Shown here piece after piece: positions 31,781-40,532 of a stretch of DNA of 46,936 bases. How positions within the stretch are numbered: the stretch's first letter is position 1; the number at the start of each line of letters is the position of its first letter. The notes beneath the pieces are model-generated. The model was given only the letters and a program-made list of their open reading frames with translations. It had not been told where the DNA came from and ran no database searches. A program made the translations under genes and the position numbers. The stretch covers positions 676,121 through 723,056 of the forward strand of contig NZ_NMUQ01000003.1 of the NCBI RefSeq assembly GCF_002233675.1. Reading direction: 5' to 3'. The DNA is from Paenibacillus herberti (GTDB lineage Bacteria > Bacillota > Bacilli > Paenibacillales > Paenibacillaceae).

Positions 31781-34360
31781 ATGAGAGACGAAACGAAAGT
31801 ACCGCAGTATTCCACAGCTGGGTTTTACGGAATTGAAGGAAGTCCGAGACAGGTGTTCACCTTCAATCCATGTTGGCGCTTTTGTAAAGGCGATGCTATA
31901 GGGGCGCAAAACGAAAGTTTTGACGATAGCGATTGGGAGGCGGCGGCTCTTCCGCATGGTCTCGAAATTCTCGGCGAGAATGCAAGCGGGATGAGAAACT
32001 ATCAGGGCGTCGCTTGGTATCGCAAACGTTTCACTCTTCCGGAATCGATGAAAAACAAACGTGTCGTCGTTTATTTTGAAGCGGTTATGGGCATCGCGGA
32101 CGTTTGGATCAACGGGCAAAGCGTAGCTCAGCATCTTGGCGGATATTTGCCTTTTGCAGCCGATATTACGGAGCTGGTGCGCCAAGACGGGAACAACATT
32201 ATCGCTGTTCGCGCCGACAACTCTAACGATCCTCTATATCCTCCGGGCAAACCACAGGAGTATCTCGATTTCACATACTTGGGCGGCATTTACCGCGATG
32301 TTTATTTAATTGAAACGGAAACTCTCCATGTTACGCATGATCTTTTGAGCGGGACCATTGCGGGCGGCGGCGTATTTGTAGCCGTTCAGGACGCGGAAGA
32401 GGACCGCTCCGAGCTGGTAGTGAGAACGGAAGTAATCAACGAGGGAACGGCTAGCCGCCGCTTCACTTTGCGCACGATTCTGGAAAGCATGGAAGGAAGC
32501 GTGTTGATCGTCCAGGAGGAGTCGGCGGAACTACAGCCGGGCGAATCCAAGCAATTTGAGCAGCAGCTTTCAGTAAAGAATGCTCATCTATGGCATCCGG
32601 ACGATCCATACCTGCACTTCATCCGCACGGAAGTGCTGGAAGATGTGAAGATAGTCGACAGCTTCAGAACTCGCTTTGGTATCCGTCTCTTCGAAATGCG
32701 CGGTGACGATGGCTTCTTTGTAAACAAGGAGTACATCGGTTATAAGCTGAGCGGCGTGAATCGCCATCAGGATTATGCCTATGTTGGCAATGCGCTGCCG
32801 AACTCGGGCCAATGGCGGGATGCCGTCCTGCTGAGGGAAGGCGGATCAAACGTTGTGCGCGCCGCTCACTATCCGCTTGATCCGGCGTTCATGGATGCTT
32901 GCGACGAGCTCGGTCTGCTCGTTACGGTAGCTACTCCAGGCTGGCAGTTTTATAATCACGAGAATCCGATTTTTGAACAAAGAGTAATTGAAGATACTCG
33001 TGCTATGGTTCGGCGCGACCGCAATCGCCCAGCTGTATTGTTATGGGAAACCGCTCTGAACGAAACCGAAGATCAGCCAATCTCCATGCTGAAGGAGCTG
33101 CATCGGGTCGTTCACGAGGAATTCCCGTTCCCAGGCGCGTTTTCTTGTGCTGATGTTGACAGCGCTAAGTTAGCCGGATTCGATTTCTACTATCATGGAA
33201 GTATGGAAGACGAGAAATGCTCCCTCACTCGTGAGTACGGCGATGGAGGAGAAGTAGACAATTTCGGCTCCCAGAATGCCATAACCCGTGTTAAGCGTGA
33301 ATGGGGCGAGCAAGCGATGCTGAATCAGGCTCGTGTTCGCGCCTATGATCTGAAATACATTTACAATACTCCGCCTAAGCGGATTGGCGCAACGCTCTGG
33401 TGCGGCATCGACCATCAGCGAGGTTACCACCCAGATCCGTTTTTAGGAGGGGTGCTCGATGTGTATCGTATGCCACGCTATTCTTATCACTTATTCAAGA
33501 GCCAATACGCTCCAGATTATAAGCTAAGCGGAATCAATACGGGCCCAATGGTTTATATTGCGCATGAGATCTCGCAGGTGTCGGGCAGTGACGTTACCGT
33601 ATTTACTAACTGCGAGGAAGTTCGTCTGACCTGGCTTGGTGAAATTGTCGGCACTCTGAAGCCAGAAGAAGATACGGATGTTCCCCATCCGCCGATCGTG
33701 TTCCCGAATGTATTCGATTTCCACGAGATTTCGAGCATCTGGCGGAACAGAACGGGCCAGATCGAGATGGTTGCAGAAGGTCTGATCGGTGGAGAGGTTG
33801 TCTGCCGTGAGGTGAAAACCTACTCGGAATGGCTGGCAGGCATCAAGCTGGAAGTGGATGACGTTAACGTCGCTTTGACCGCAGACGGTTCCGACTTCGT
33901 ACCGGTTCGTGCTGTGCTCGTCGACCACAAGGGTGTTCCAAAAGTGCTGGCAGACGAATACATCCACTTTGAGGTTGAAGGTCCTGCGGAAATTATTGAA
34001 GGGCAACATGTCGGTGCTAATCCGATGAAAACACAGTTTGGAGTTGCAACTGTATTCATTCGTGCTACAACGGAAGCCGGGGAAATTAGAGTGAGAGCGA
34101 GCTCTCACGGGATTAAATCGGATCAGATCGTGCTTCGTTCCACGGAGTCGGATCTACCAATGATTTTTGATCCATCTTACGCTGTAGTGGAGAATACATC
34201 GAGGCCTTCCTCAACGAAATTGAGCTTTGCTGCAGAGCAGCCAAGCGGTCCTGCCAAGCCAGAAGAAATCAGCAAGCTGGAAGAACAGGTCAAACGTCTG
34301 CAGCTTGAGCTTACAAGCAAGGAACAAGATATTATGGAATTAAAAGGAAGTCGTAAGTAA
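31781..34360 (+). CDS. GH2-family glycoside hydrolase (beta-galactosidase-like), cytoplasmic, 859 aa
   Basis: ATG at 31781 with GAGGAG at 31764-31769. No signal peptide, so it acts in the cytoplasm on imported sugars. Order: sugar-binding jelly roll (about 25-180; GVAWYRKRFTLP, FEAVMGIADVWING), Ig-like domain (185-300), TIM barrel (305-600), Ig-like domain (680-775) and a coiled coil (about 826-859). The likely acid/base is Glu428 in LLWETALNETE and the nucleophile Glu485 in LTREYGDGG. The usual N-E of the acid/base motif is kept, although its surroundings diverge. GH2 covers beta-galactosidases, glucuronidases and mannosidases; galactosidase is my guess from the cluster. The coiled-coil tail is unusual. 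Confidence 0.88.
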   Translation: MRDETKVPQYSTAGFYGIEGSPRQVFTFNPCWRFCKGDAIGAQNESFDDSDWEAAALPHGLEILGENASGMRNYQGVAWYRKRFTLPESMKNKRVVVYFEAVMGIADVWINGQSVAQHLGGYLPFAADITELVRQDGNNIIAVRADNSNDPLYPPGKPQEYLDFTYLGGIYRDVYLIETETLHVTHDLLSGTIAGGGVFVAVQDAEEDRSELVVRTEVINEGTASRRFTLRTILESMEGSVLIVQEESAELQPGESKQFEQQLSVKNAHLWHPDDPYLHFIRTEVLEDVKIVDSFRTRFGIRLFEMRGDDGFFVNKEYIGYKLSGVNRHQDYAYVGNALPNSGQWRDAVLLREGGSNVVRAAHYPLDPAFMDACDELGLLVTVATPGWQFYNHENPIFEQRVIEDTRAMVRRDRNRPAVLLWETALNETEDQPISMLKELHRVVHEEFPFPGAFSCADVDSAKLAGFDFYYHGSMEDEKCSLTREYGDGGEVDNFGSQNAITRVKREWGEQAMLNQARVRAYDLKYIYNTPPKRIGATLWCGIDHQRGYHPDPFLGGVLDVYRMPRYSYHLFKSQYAPDYKLSGINTGPMVYIAHEISQVSGSDVTVFTNCEEVRLTWLGEIVGTLKPEEDTDVPHPPIVFPNVFDFHEISSIWRNRTGQIEMVAEGLIGGEVVCREVKTYSEWLAGIKLEVDDVNVALTADGSDFVPVRAVLVDHKGVPKVLADEYIHFEVEGPAEIIEGQHVGANPMKTQFGVATVFIRATTEAGEIRVRASSHGIKSDQIVLRSTESDLPMIFDPSYAVVENTSRPSSTKLSFAAEQPSGPAKPEEISKLEEQVKRLQLELTSKEQDIMELKGSRK

Positions 34361-34366
34361 TTATTG

Positions 34367-34414
34367 AGCTGAAGTGTAGTTCTACTTTGTAAGTTCTACA
34401 CTTCAGCTTTTTTT
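34367..34414 (+). terminator. Rho-independent terminator after the GH2 gene
   Basis: A perfect 13-bp stem (34367-34379 with 34396-34408) with a 16-base loop and a T-run at 34408-34414. It ends the glycan operon before the large secreted protein gene. Confidence 0.93.
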
Positions 34415-34555
34415 ATCTGAGGAGGTGGTTGAATTCCTAGCCTATTAATGAAGCAATTGTGAGGATGGCTGCAATTTCGGATTATTCGGATTGCTGTCTC
34501 TTCACCACGTTTCAGCCATTTATTACTGTCGATGCAGGAAGGATGTCCAGAATAA

Positions 34556-34569
34556 TGAAAGCGCTTAAA
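34556..34569. promoter_or_regulatory. cre-like (CcpA) or LacI-family operator
   Basis: TGAAAGCGCTTAAA matches the Bacillus cre consensus TGWAANCGNTNWCA at 10 of 11 defined positions. It lies 67 bases upstream of the large secreted protein's ATG, near a weak promoter candidate (TTGAAA at 34582-34587, TTTATT at 34605-34610). It would allow carbon catabolite control, or control by the LacI-type regulator of the cluster. Confidence 0.6.
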
Positions 34570-34636
34570 AATAACCAGGTATTGAAATCCCAAATGAATC
34601 GGATTTTATTTACCTGAAAGCGAGGGATTTTTTTAG

Positions 34637-37600
34637 ATGAGTAAGCGCAACTTCCGTAAAAAAGTGGCTGTTATACTGGCTGTAATGATGTTTCTATTCA
34701 GCGTGCGTTTACCGACTGACTCTATAGCATTTGCCCAGGAAGCTGCTCTATCGTCTTATCAAGCATCTACGGGATTTTCAACCGAGCAAGGGAAAAACCA
34801 ATGGCGCTATCAATACCGGAGCTTCGACTCAACGGAGTTCAAAGATCTTCCCGTAAATGTCGGGAATACCTGGTGGAGAGCGAACCAGAACTGGGATTGG
34901 GGCAAAATATCGAGCAATGAAATAACCCCTGGCTCCCAAGGGGATACTTCTCGGACCTTCATAGCTCCAGATTCAGGCAGCATTAAAGTAACAGCTCCAG
35001 GGCCGATTACGATTAATCCGGGAACTTACGGCGGTGCAAGACTGAAAATTCTGAAAAATGATATACAAATTTGGCCACAAAACGGTGAATGGGAATCACT
35101 AGGAGCTAATCAATCGATCACCTTTCCCGAGCTGACGGCATCGGTTATAAAGGGAGACCGCATTTATTTTGTCGTGAATAGTGGTGCAGACCATGTAAAC
35201 GGACAAGATGATGTTAAATGGGACTCAATTATCTCCTATACAGAGGTAGGAGAATCAGTTTCTCCTGTTTCAGTCACTTTGGATCAGTATGAATTGAAGA
35301 TGAACGTGGATGATACGGTGACCTTAAACGCAACAGTCACACCAGAGAACGCGTCCAACAAAAGTGTAATTTGGACGTCCAGTAATCCGTCGGTGGCTAC
35401 AGTTGTATATGGTTTAGTGACAGCGATTTCAAGCGGAACGGCTACAATTACCGTAACAACAATGGATGGTGGGTTGACTGCCAGCAGCAATGTTGTATCC
35501 GTAGGTTTTCCAGCATATAAGGCATCAGAAGGTTACTCAGGAGAGCAGGGCGCGAACAATTGGCGCTATCAATATCGCTCTTACAATGCTACATCATACT
35601 TAGACCTTCCCGAGTTTAGCGGGAACAGCTGGTGGAAAACATCCGGCAATTGGGATTTTGGTAGAATATCAGGAAGCGAGACGACTCCAGGCTCGCAAGG
35701 GGATACATCCCGTACCTTCATCTCTCCTGCCACCGGTACAATGATGATCAAATCTCATCCGATTACAATTCATCAGAATACATTTGATGGCGCGAGGCTG
35801 AAGATCATGAAAAACGGCACAAAAATTTGGCCCGCGAGCGGAGAGTGGGAGCCAATTGCATCGAAACAAACGATCGACTTCCCGGATATAAGCATCCCTG
35901 TATTAAAAGGAGACCGCATTTATTTCATCTCCAATAGCGGCAAAGACCGTTCCAATGGTTATGATGATTTACTTTGGGATCCAGTCATTAAGTTCACCGA
36001 AGTTGTGGATGGGGTATCTCCTACATCTGTAACGCTGGACCAGGAGACGCTGAACCCAGGAATCGGTGAAACGATTGCGCTTCATGCAACAATCGCGCCT
36101 GCTGACGCGCTGAACAAAGACCTTTACTGGTCGACAAGTAATTCGCAGGTCGCGGCGGTTGACGAGAACGGACGCGTTACGGTGAATGGCCCGGGAACGG
36201 CTGTTATTATCGTTGAGACGGCGGACGGAGCGCTGAGGGATCAAGCTCAAGTTATCGTCGATGGAGACGGCGCGCTCACGAAAGTAGAGCTGCTGTATAT
36301 GGTTTCCCAGACGCTGAAGCTGCCAAGCGCACCTTATGAAGGCATTTTCAGCGATGTGCCTGCGGATAGCACTTCAGCCGATATGCTTCAGGGAGCTTAT
36401 AACAATGAGCTTATCGACAGCCATCTGATCGTTGGCGGCAAGCTGAATCCGAATGCGCCGTTGACGCGTGAAGAAGCGGCATCGATTCTGATCAACGGAT
36501 ATAACCGTGCTATGGAAGAGGATGCGCTCCTTGGAGACATTTCCTCCTTGACCGACTTAGCTTCGATCAGCGAGTGGGCCGTAAATTACGTAAAAGCCGA
36601 CAGCAAGCTGGGTATCGTCAGGACGAACGATCCCTATCCGTCCCAATTCGAGCCGCAGGCTTCCGTGAAAAGAATAGAAGCGCTCGAAATGGTGAAAAGG
36701 CTGGTTGGAGTTATGGATATCCAAGCGATGATTAATGCTGCAATTGCAGCCGGAAAAACAAAGGTGGTTATTCCACCGAACACGTACCGGATTGGTGAGG
36801 AAGCTGGGAATGTGCTCATCACCATTTCGGGTGCAAACAACTTGGAAATTGTGGCCGACGGCGTAACGGTTATCGGCATGAAGTTGACGAAGGCTCTTAA
36901 TATTGAGAAAAGCAACAAAGTGAAAATCAGCGGCATGACAATTAACTATGATCCGCTGCCATTCACGCAAGGTAAAGTAAAAGCTATCGCTTCTGATTTG
37001 TCTTATCTTGATATCGAGCTTGCCGCAGGTTATCCGCGGATGCTGTATTCCCGACTTAGCATTTATGATCCTGAAACCCGCTTCCAAAAGCATGGCATCA
37101 ACCATCTTTGGGGGACGACCGCACAATGGAACGATGATGGTACGGTCCGCATCAAGCTGAACGACGTTGGCCGCAACGTTGATGTCGGCGATCCGGTAAC
37201 ACTCGCTGGCGGACCAGGGCCTGGCGGAATTCCTCACGGAGTCACGGTAGGGGAAAGCAGTGGCATTGTGTTTGAGGACTTCACGATTCATACCGCTCCG
37301 GGATTCGGATACCTGGAAGCGGGCAGCGAGGGCGGCACGATTCTGGACGGCTTTAAGCTTATTCCGGGCCCTCCACCTCCGGGAGCTACGGAGAAGCCTC
37401 TACTCACAGCGGTATGGGACGGAGTCCAATTCAAAACGTCCAAAAAAGGACCCATTGTTGAAAACTCCACCATTTATAGCGCTGGGGACGATTCATTCAG
37501 TATTCAATCCGGAGATTATGGAGTTGTAAAAGTTCAAGGTGATGAAATCGTCATCGTGCTTCGCGACGGTAGTCAGGGCGTTAAAGCCGGCGACCGCCTG

Positions 37601-39301
37601 AGAGATTTTAATATTTCCGGGAATGAGGCAATTGTAGCTTCAGTCGAGAAGATCGCCAAAAGCGATGTCGGCATGGACCCGTCGCTCCTCGACAAAATCA
37701 ATACGGCCGCACAGTGGACCCCTTGGAGATTTACGGAAGAAACCTACTATAAAATCAAGCTTAACGGGCAGTCACCGTTCCAACTGGAGGACTTTATTTT
37801 CAGTCCGGATCGGATGGGCAACGGATTTATTTTCAGAAATAATGATGTTTACAGCCCGGGACGCGGGATGCTGCTGAAAGCTGGTGACGGCTTAATTGAA
37901 GGAAATACTTTCCGTGGCGGAGACAAAGCTATCATCGTTTCTCCGGAAGTCGTTACGGATAGTCATGCTGGAGCAGGGAGTAATCTGATTATCCGCAACA
38001 ACAAAATCATCGGCACGGGGTATCATCATTATATGCCTTGGTCCGATCAATCCGGATCAATCGGATTTGCAGCCGGCAACATAACAAGCGAATTGGCCTT
38101 TGACAACATTTTGATTGAAGGCAACACATTCGATAACGTTAACGGACTTAATCTGAATTTGAGCAGCGTCAGCAATGTTACCGTTAAAAACAACAAGTTC
38201 CTGAAAACTCATTTGACGGAGCCAAACAACAATGGAGCTGACAAAGGTATCGATCCTACGTCCGTTATCCTTGTGAAAAATGCGGAAAATGTAACCTTCT
38301 CGAACAACATCATCGACCGTATGGGTGTTTACTCCACGCTTCCGGTTAATGTACAGAATCCTGCTAGCGGAATTACGGGTGTGGATACGGGAGTTACACT
38401 TGTAAATCCTGCACCGTTGAACACTCTGTCCGAGGTGAAGCTGTCGGTCGATTCTCCGAAGCTTCAGCCGGAAAAAACGGCCACCGCTCGTGTGTCCGGC
38501 AAGCTGAGCAGCGGCGTTCCGACTTCCTTGATCGGTGCGGTCGTAACGTACACCTCCAGTAAACCGGGAGTAGCAACGATAGACGCAGGAGGCAAGATTA
38601 CTGCGTTAACCGTTGGCAGCACTGTTATCAAAGCAACGGTGAAATGGAATGGATTCACGGTTCAAGCGCAGGATGTGACCGTTAAAGTTGCGCTTCCGCT
38701 TTATACCGGAGCACCGGGCAAGCCGGTTCTTTCCAGCAACATCGCCCAGGCGAACGGCTTGAAAGACGGCAATTACACCGTCACTATGAATATGTGGTGG
38801 GGCAATAACGGAGATGTTCTCAAGCTATATGAAAACGGCGTTCTCATCAGCATGCAAGCGCTGGACGATGCATCTCCAAATGCTCAAAAAGCCAAGGTGG
38901 ATGTAAAAGGTAAAACAAATGGCACTTACACGTATACGGCTGAGCTGATCAACTCTCTCGGCATGACGAAGAGTGATCCGCTTGTCGTAACCGTTACGGA
39001 TGCTGCTCCAGGTAAGCCAGTTCTTTCCCATGATAACTGGGATGGCGACGGCAGCTACAAAGTGACCATGAACATGTGGTGGGGCACAAACGGCACGGAG
39101 TACCGTCTCTATGAGAACGGAGTTCTGATCGAGACGAAAGCATTGGCTGCGGCTTCGCCGAATGCGCAGCAAGCGATAAAAGCTATTGCCGGCCGTGCAA
39201 TTGGTGTGTACGAATACCGCATTGAATTGGTCAATGCAGCCGGTGTCACCTCTAGTGAGGTGTTAACCGTGAAGGTAACGAAAGGCAAAAAGGCAAATTA
39301 G
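34637..39301 (+). CDS. Secreted modular protein: duplicated N-terminal modules, Big_2, SLH-like region, GH110-like beta-helix, Ig-like tail; 1554 aa
   Basis: ATG at 34637 with GCGAGGGA at 34620-34627. Signal peptide about 1-34. Two copies of a ~160-residue beta-sandwich module (41-204 and 293-455; shared [36 protein letters not shown]) are each followed by a Big_2 domain (208-289 and 460-542). An SLH-like region (543-692; [24 protein letters not shown]) lies internally, not at an end. The beta-helix (693-1250) carries Asp928 (VWDGVQF) and Asp951-Asp952 ([11 protein letters not shown]), with the same D-x22-DD spacing as the GH110-like enzyme at 14939-16723. A Big_2-like domain and two related Ig-like domains (TVTMNMWWG and KVTMNMWWG) end it. 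Probable surface-attached glycan hydrolase or binder. Confidence 0.88.
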   Translation: MSKRNFRKKVAVILAVMMFLFSVRLPTDSIAFAQEAALSSYQASTGFSTEQGKNQWRYQYRSFDSTEFKDLPVNVGNTWWRANQNWDWGKISSNEITPGSQGDTSRTFIAPDSGSIKVTAPGPITINPGTYGGARLKILKNDIQIWPQNGEWESLGANQSITFPELTASVIKGDRIYFVVNSGADHVNGQDDVKWDSIISYTEVGESVSPVSVTLDQYELKMNVDDTVTLNATVTPENASNKSVIWTSSNPSVATVVYGLVTAISSGTATITVTTMDGGLTASSNVVSVGFPAYKASEGYSGEQGANNWRYQYRSYNATSYLDLPEFSGNSWWKTSGNWDFGRISGSETTPGSQGDTSRTFISPATGTMMIKSHPITIHQNTFDGARLKIMKNGTKIWPASGEWEPIASKQTIDFPDISIPVLKGDRIYFISNSGKDRSNGYDDLLWDPVIKFTEVVDGVSPTSVTLDQETLNPGIGETIALHATIAPADALNKDLYWSTSNSQVAAVDENGRVTVNGPGTAVIIVETADGALRDQAQVIVDGDGALTKVELLYMVSQTLKLPSAPYEGIFSDVPADSTSADMLQGAYNNELIDSHLIVGGKLNPNAPLTREEAASILINGYNRAMEEDALLGDISSLTDLASISEWAVNYVKADSKLGIVRTNDPYPSQFEPQASVKRIEALEMVKRLVGVMDIQAMINAAIAAGKTKVVIPPNTYRIGEEAGNVLITISGANNLEIVADGVTVIGMKLTKALNIEKSNKVKISGMTINYDPLPFTQGKVKAIASDLSYLDIELAAGYPRMLYSRLSIYDPETRFQKHGINHLWGTTAQWNDDGTVRIKLNDVGRNVDVGDPVTLAGGPGPGGIPHGVTVGESSGIVFEDFTIHTAPGFGYLEAGSEGGTILDGFKLIPGPPPPGATEKPLLTAVWDGVQFKTSKKGPIVENSTIYSAGDDSFSIQSGDYGVVKVQGDEIVIVLRDGSQGVKAGDRLRDFNISGNEAIVASVEKIAKSDVGMDPSLLDKINTAAQWTPWRFTEETYYKIKLNGQSPFQLEDFIFSPDRMGNGFIFRNNDVYSPGRGMLLKAGDGLIEGNTFRGGDKAIIVSPEVVTDSHAGAGSNLIIRNNKIIGTGYHHYMPWSDQSGSIGFAAGNITSELAFDNILIEGNTFDNVNGLNLNLSSVSNVTVKNNKFLKTHLTEPNNNGADKGIDPTSVILVKNAENVTFSNNIIDRMGVYSTLPVNVQNPASGITGVDTGVTLVNPAPLNTLSEVKLSVDSPKLQPEKTATARVSGKLSSGVPTSLIGAVVTYTSSKPGVATIDAGGKITALTVGSTVIKATVKWNGFTVQAQDVTVKVALPLYTGAPGKPVLSSNIAQANGLKDGNYTVTMNMWWGNNGDVLKLYENGVLISMQALDDASPNAQKAKVDVKGKTNGTYTYTAELINSLGMTKSDPLVVTVTDAAPGKPVLSHDNWDGDGSYKVTMNMWWGTNGTEYRLYENGVLIETKALAAASPNAQQAIKAIAGRAIGVYEYRIELVNAAGVTSSEVLTVKVTKGKKAN

Positions 39302-39366
39302 TAGTAAGCGGGACTTTAACGGCCTCTAAGGAATATTGATAGGTCGTTAAACGATTCTTTGTAGGT

Positions 39367-39407
39367 GCAAGCCTCTTATTCTCTTTCCAAACATGAGGCT
39401 TGCTTTC
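39367..39407 (+). terminator. Terminator after the large secreted protein
   Basis: A perfect 9-bp stem (39367-39375 with 39395-39403) with a 19-base loop and a short interrupted T-run (TTTCTCC). It is weaker than the other terminators here. Confidence 0.6.
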
Positions 39408-39427
39408 TCCCAAATTTTAGTTATAAT
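39400..39427 (+). promoter_or_regulatory. Promoter candidate between two terminators
   Basis: TTGCTT at 39400-39405 and a consensus TATAAT at 39422-39427 with a 16-base spacer, overlapping the 3' arm of the preceding terminator. Transcription would begin near 39434. Confidence 0.5.
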
Positions 39428-39432
39428 GATCT

Positions 39433-39506
39433 CAATTGAAGTTTTTCCATTCTATTGGAACCGGGAAGCACCCGTTCGCAGTTTATTCTGCGACGGGTGC
39501 TTTTTT
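39433..39506 (+). ncRNA. Candidate ~70-nt RNA or transcription attenuator ahead of the stalk-domain gene
   Basis: From a start near 39434 the transcript would contain a 5-bp hairpin (TTCCA 39445-39449 with TGGAA 39456-39460) and then the strong terminator at 39466-39506. CGGG at 39462-39465 could instead pair with CCCG at 39471-39474, part of the terminator's 5' arm, which hints at a switch. No known riboswitch class is recognised. The downstream gene starts 86 bases later. Confidence 0.35.
39466..39506 (+). terminator. Rho-independent terminator or attenuator hairpin
   Basis: AAGCACCCG-TT-CGCAG (39466-39481) pairs with CTGCG-A-CGGGTGCTT (39488-39502), with a small internal mismatch, followed by six T's at 39501-39506. 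It lies upstream of, not after, the stalk-domain gene. Confidence 0.85.
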
Positions 39507-39591
39507 GTTTTGCAGATCCTTTTTATAACGATATGGAAAAAGTTTGCTTTTTGGTCGATATTAGAAAATAAACTCTAATGGAGGAATTTAG

Positions 39592-40521
39592 ATGAGGAAA
39601 GTAATTAAAGGCATTACGGCTAGCTTAGTCCTATTGCCGGTTCTTGCAAGTAGCTCTCAACAGGTTCATGCCGCTACAGCAGAGAAAATTATTCCAACCA
39701 CTCATCCGATCATCGTAACTTATAACGCTCGCCAAATGGATCTTTTAGGAGCGAAAGCAGATTTAAAAGGTGGAAGTGTATATGTTCCCCTTAGAGGAGT
39801 CGCGCAAGCCATGGGAGCCTCTGTTCAATATTCTGATGGCAAAGTAACACTCTCGAAAGAAGCAAACAGTGTTGAGCTTAAAGCCGGTTCTAAAATCGCT
39901 ACTATAAATGGGAATGATATAAATTTTGCTCAGCCTATGTATAGCCAAAACGGAAGAACAATGGTTCCACTAAGACTTATTGCAGAGGCTTTTGAAGAAA
40001 AAGTCGAGTGGGATGGAGAGCTGGATTATGTATGGATTGGTAATAAGGAGGTTCCTGACATCGAAACGATAATAAAACCTAAAAGCATTGATCCTATTAA
40101 AGTATATTTTAAAGGATATGAAAGGTTACTAACTTCGTATGTGGATGGAAGGATGGTTAATTTGGATGAGATGATGCTTTTTTCAAAAAGAGATTTCCCA
40201 TTGAAGGTGAATGGTATTACTTATTATCGAATTAATATTGTTAAATCAAACAAAAATAACGCTTATTTACGCTCAATTTCTAACGTTCCGAATTCGGGGG
40301 TTTCATATCTTGTTGGTAATGGAGATGTTAGATTAAGATCGGACGTAAAACCATTCCGAGTGAAGGACTCTAGCTATACTATTCAGTACATACCGATAGC
40401 ATCTAGACAGGATTATTCTAAAGGATTTACAGACTGGGGAAAGTTCAGTTATGAAGATATTGATTATATTCAAATTAGAAGAGATTATCATTTCGCCCTC
40501 ATTTTCGATTTATTGAATTAA
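39592..40521 (+). CDS. Secreted stalk-domain protein (copper amine oxidase N-terminal-like), 309 aa
   Basis: ATG at 39592 with GGAGGAA at 39580-39586. Signal peptide about 1-28, ending HAA. Residues about 40-155 are the stalk domain common in Paenibacillus secreted proteins: IVTYNARQMDLLG, SVYVPLRGVAQAMGASVQY and RTMVPLRLIAEAFEEKVEWDG. The C-terminal ~150 residues match nothing I recognise. It ends 12 bases before the 2031-residue protein gene, so the two form a likely operon. Base composition is more AT-rich than in the glycan cluster. Confidence 0.85.
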   Translation: MRKVIKGITASLVLLPVLASSSQQVHAATAEKIIPTTHPIIVTYNARQMDLLGAKADLKGGSVYVPLRGVAQAMGASVQYSDGKVTLSKEANSVELKAGSKIATINGNDINFAQPMYSQNGRTMVPLRLIAEAFEEKVEWDGELDYVWIGNKEVPDIETIIKPKSIDPIKVYFKGYERLLTSYVDGRMVNLDEMMLFSKRDFPLKVNGITYYRINIVKSNKNNAYLRSISNVPNSGVSYLVGNGDVRLRSDVKPFRVKDSSYTIQYIPIASRQDYSKGFTDWGKFSYEDIDYIQIRRDYHFALIFDLLN

Positions 40522-40532
40522 GAGGTGAAAAA

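Noticed and set aside
36557-37291. 244-codon frame on the minus strand inside the giant surface protein gene
   Set aside because: A shadow of the + strand gene, with no ribosome binding site or recognisable domain.
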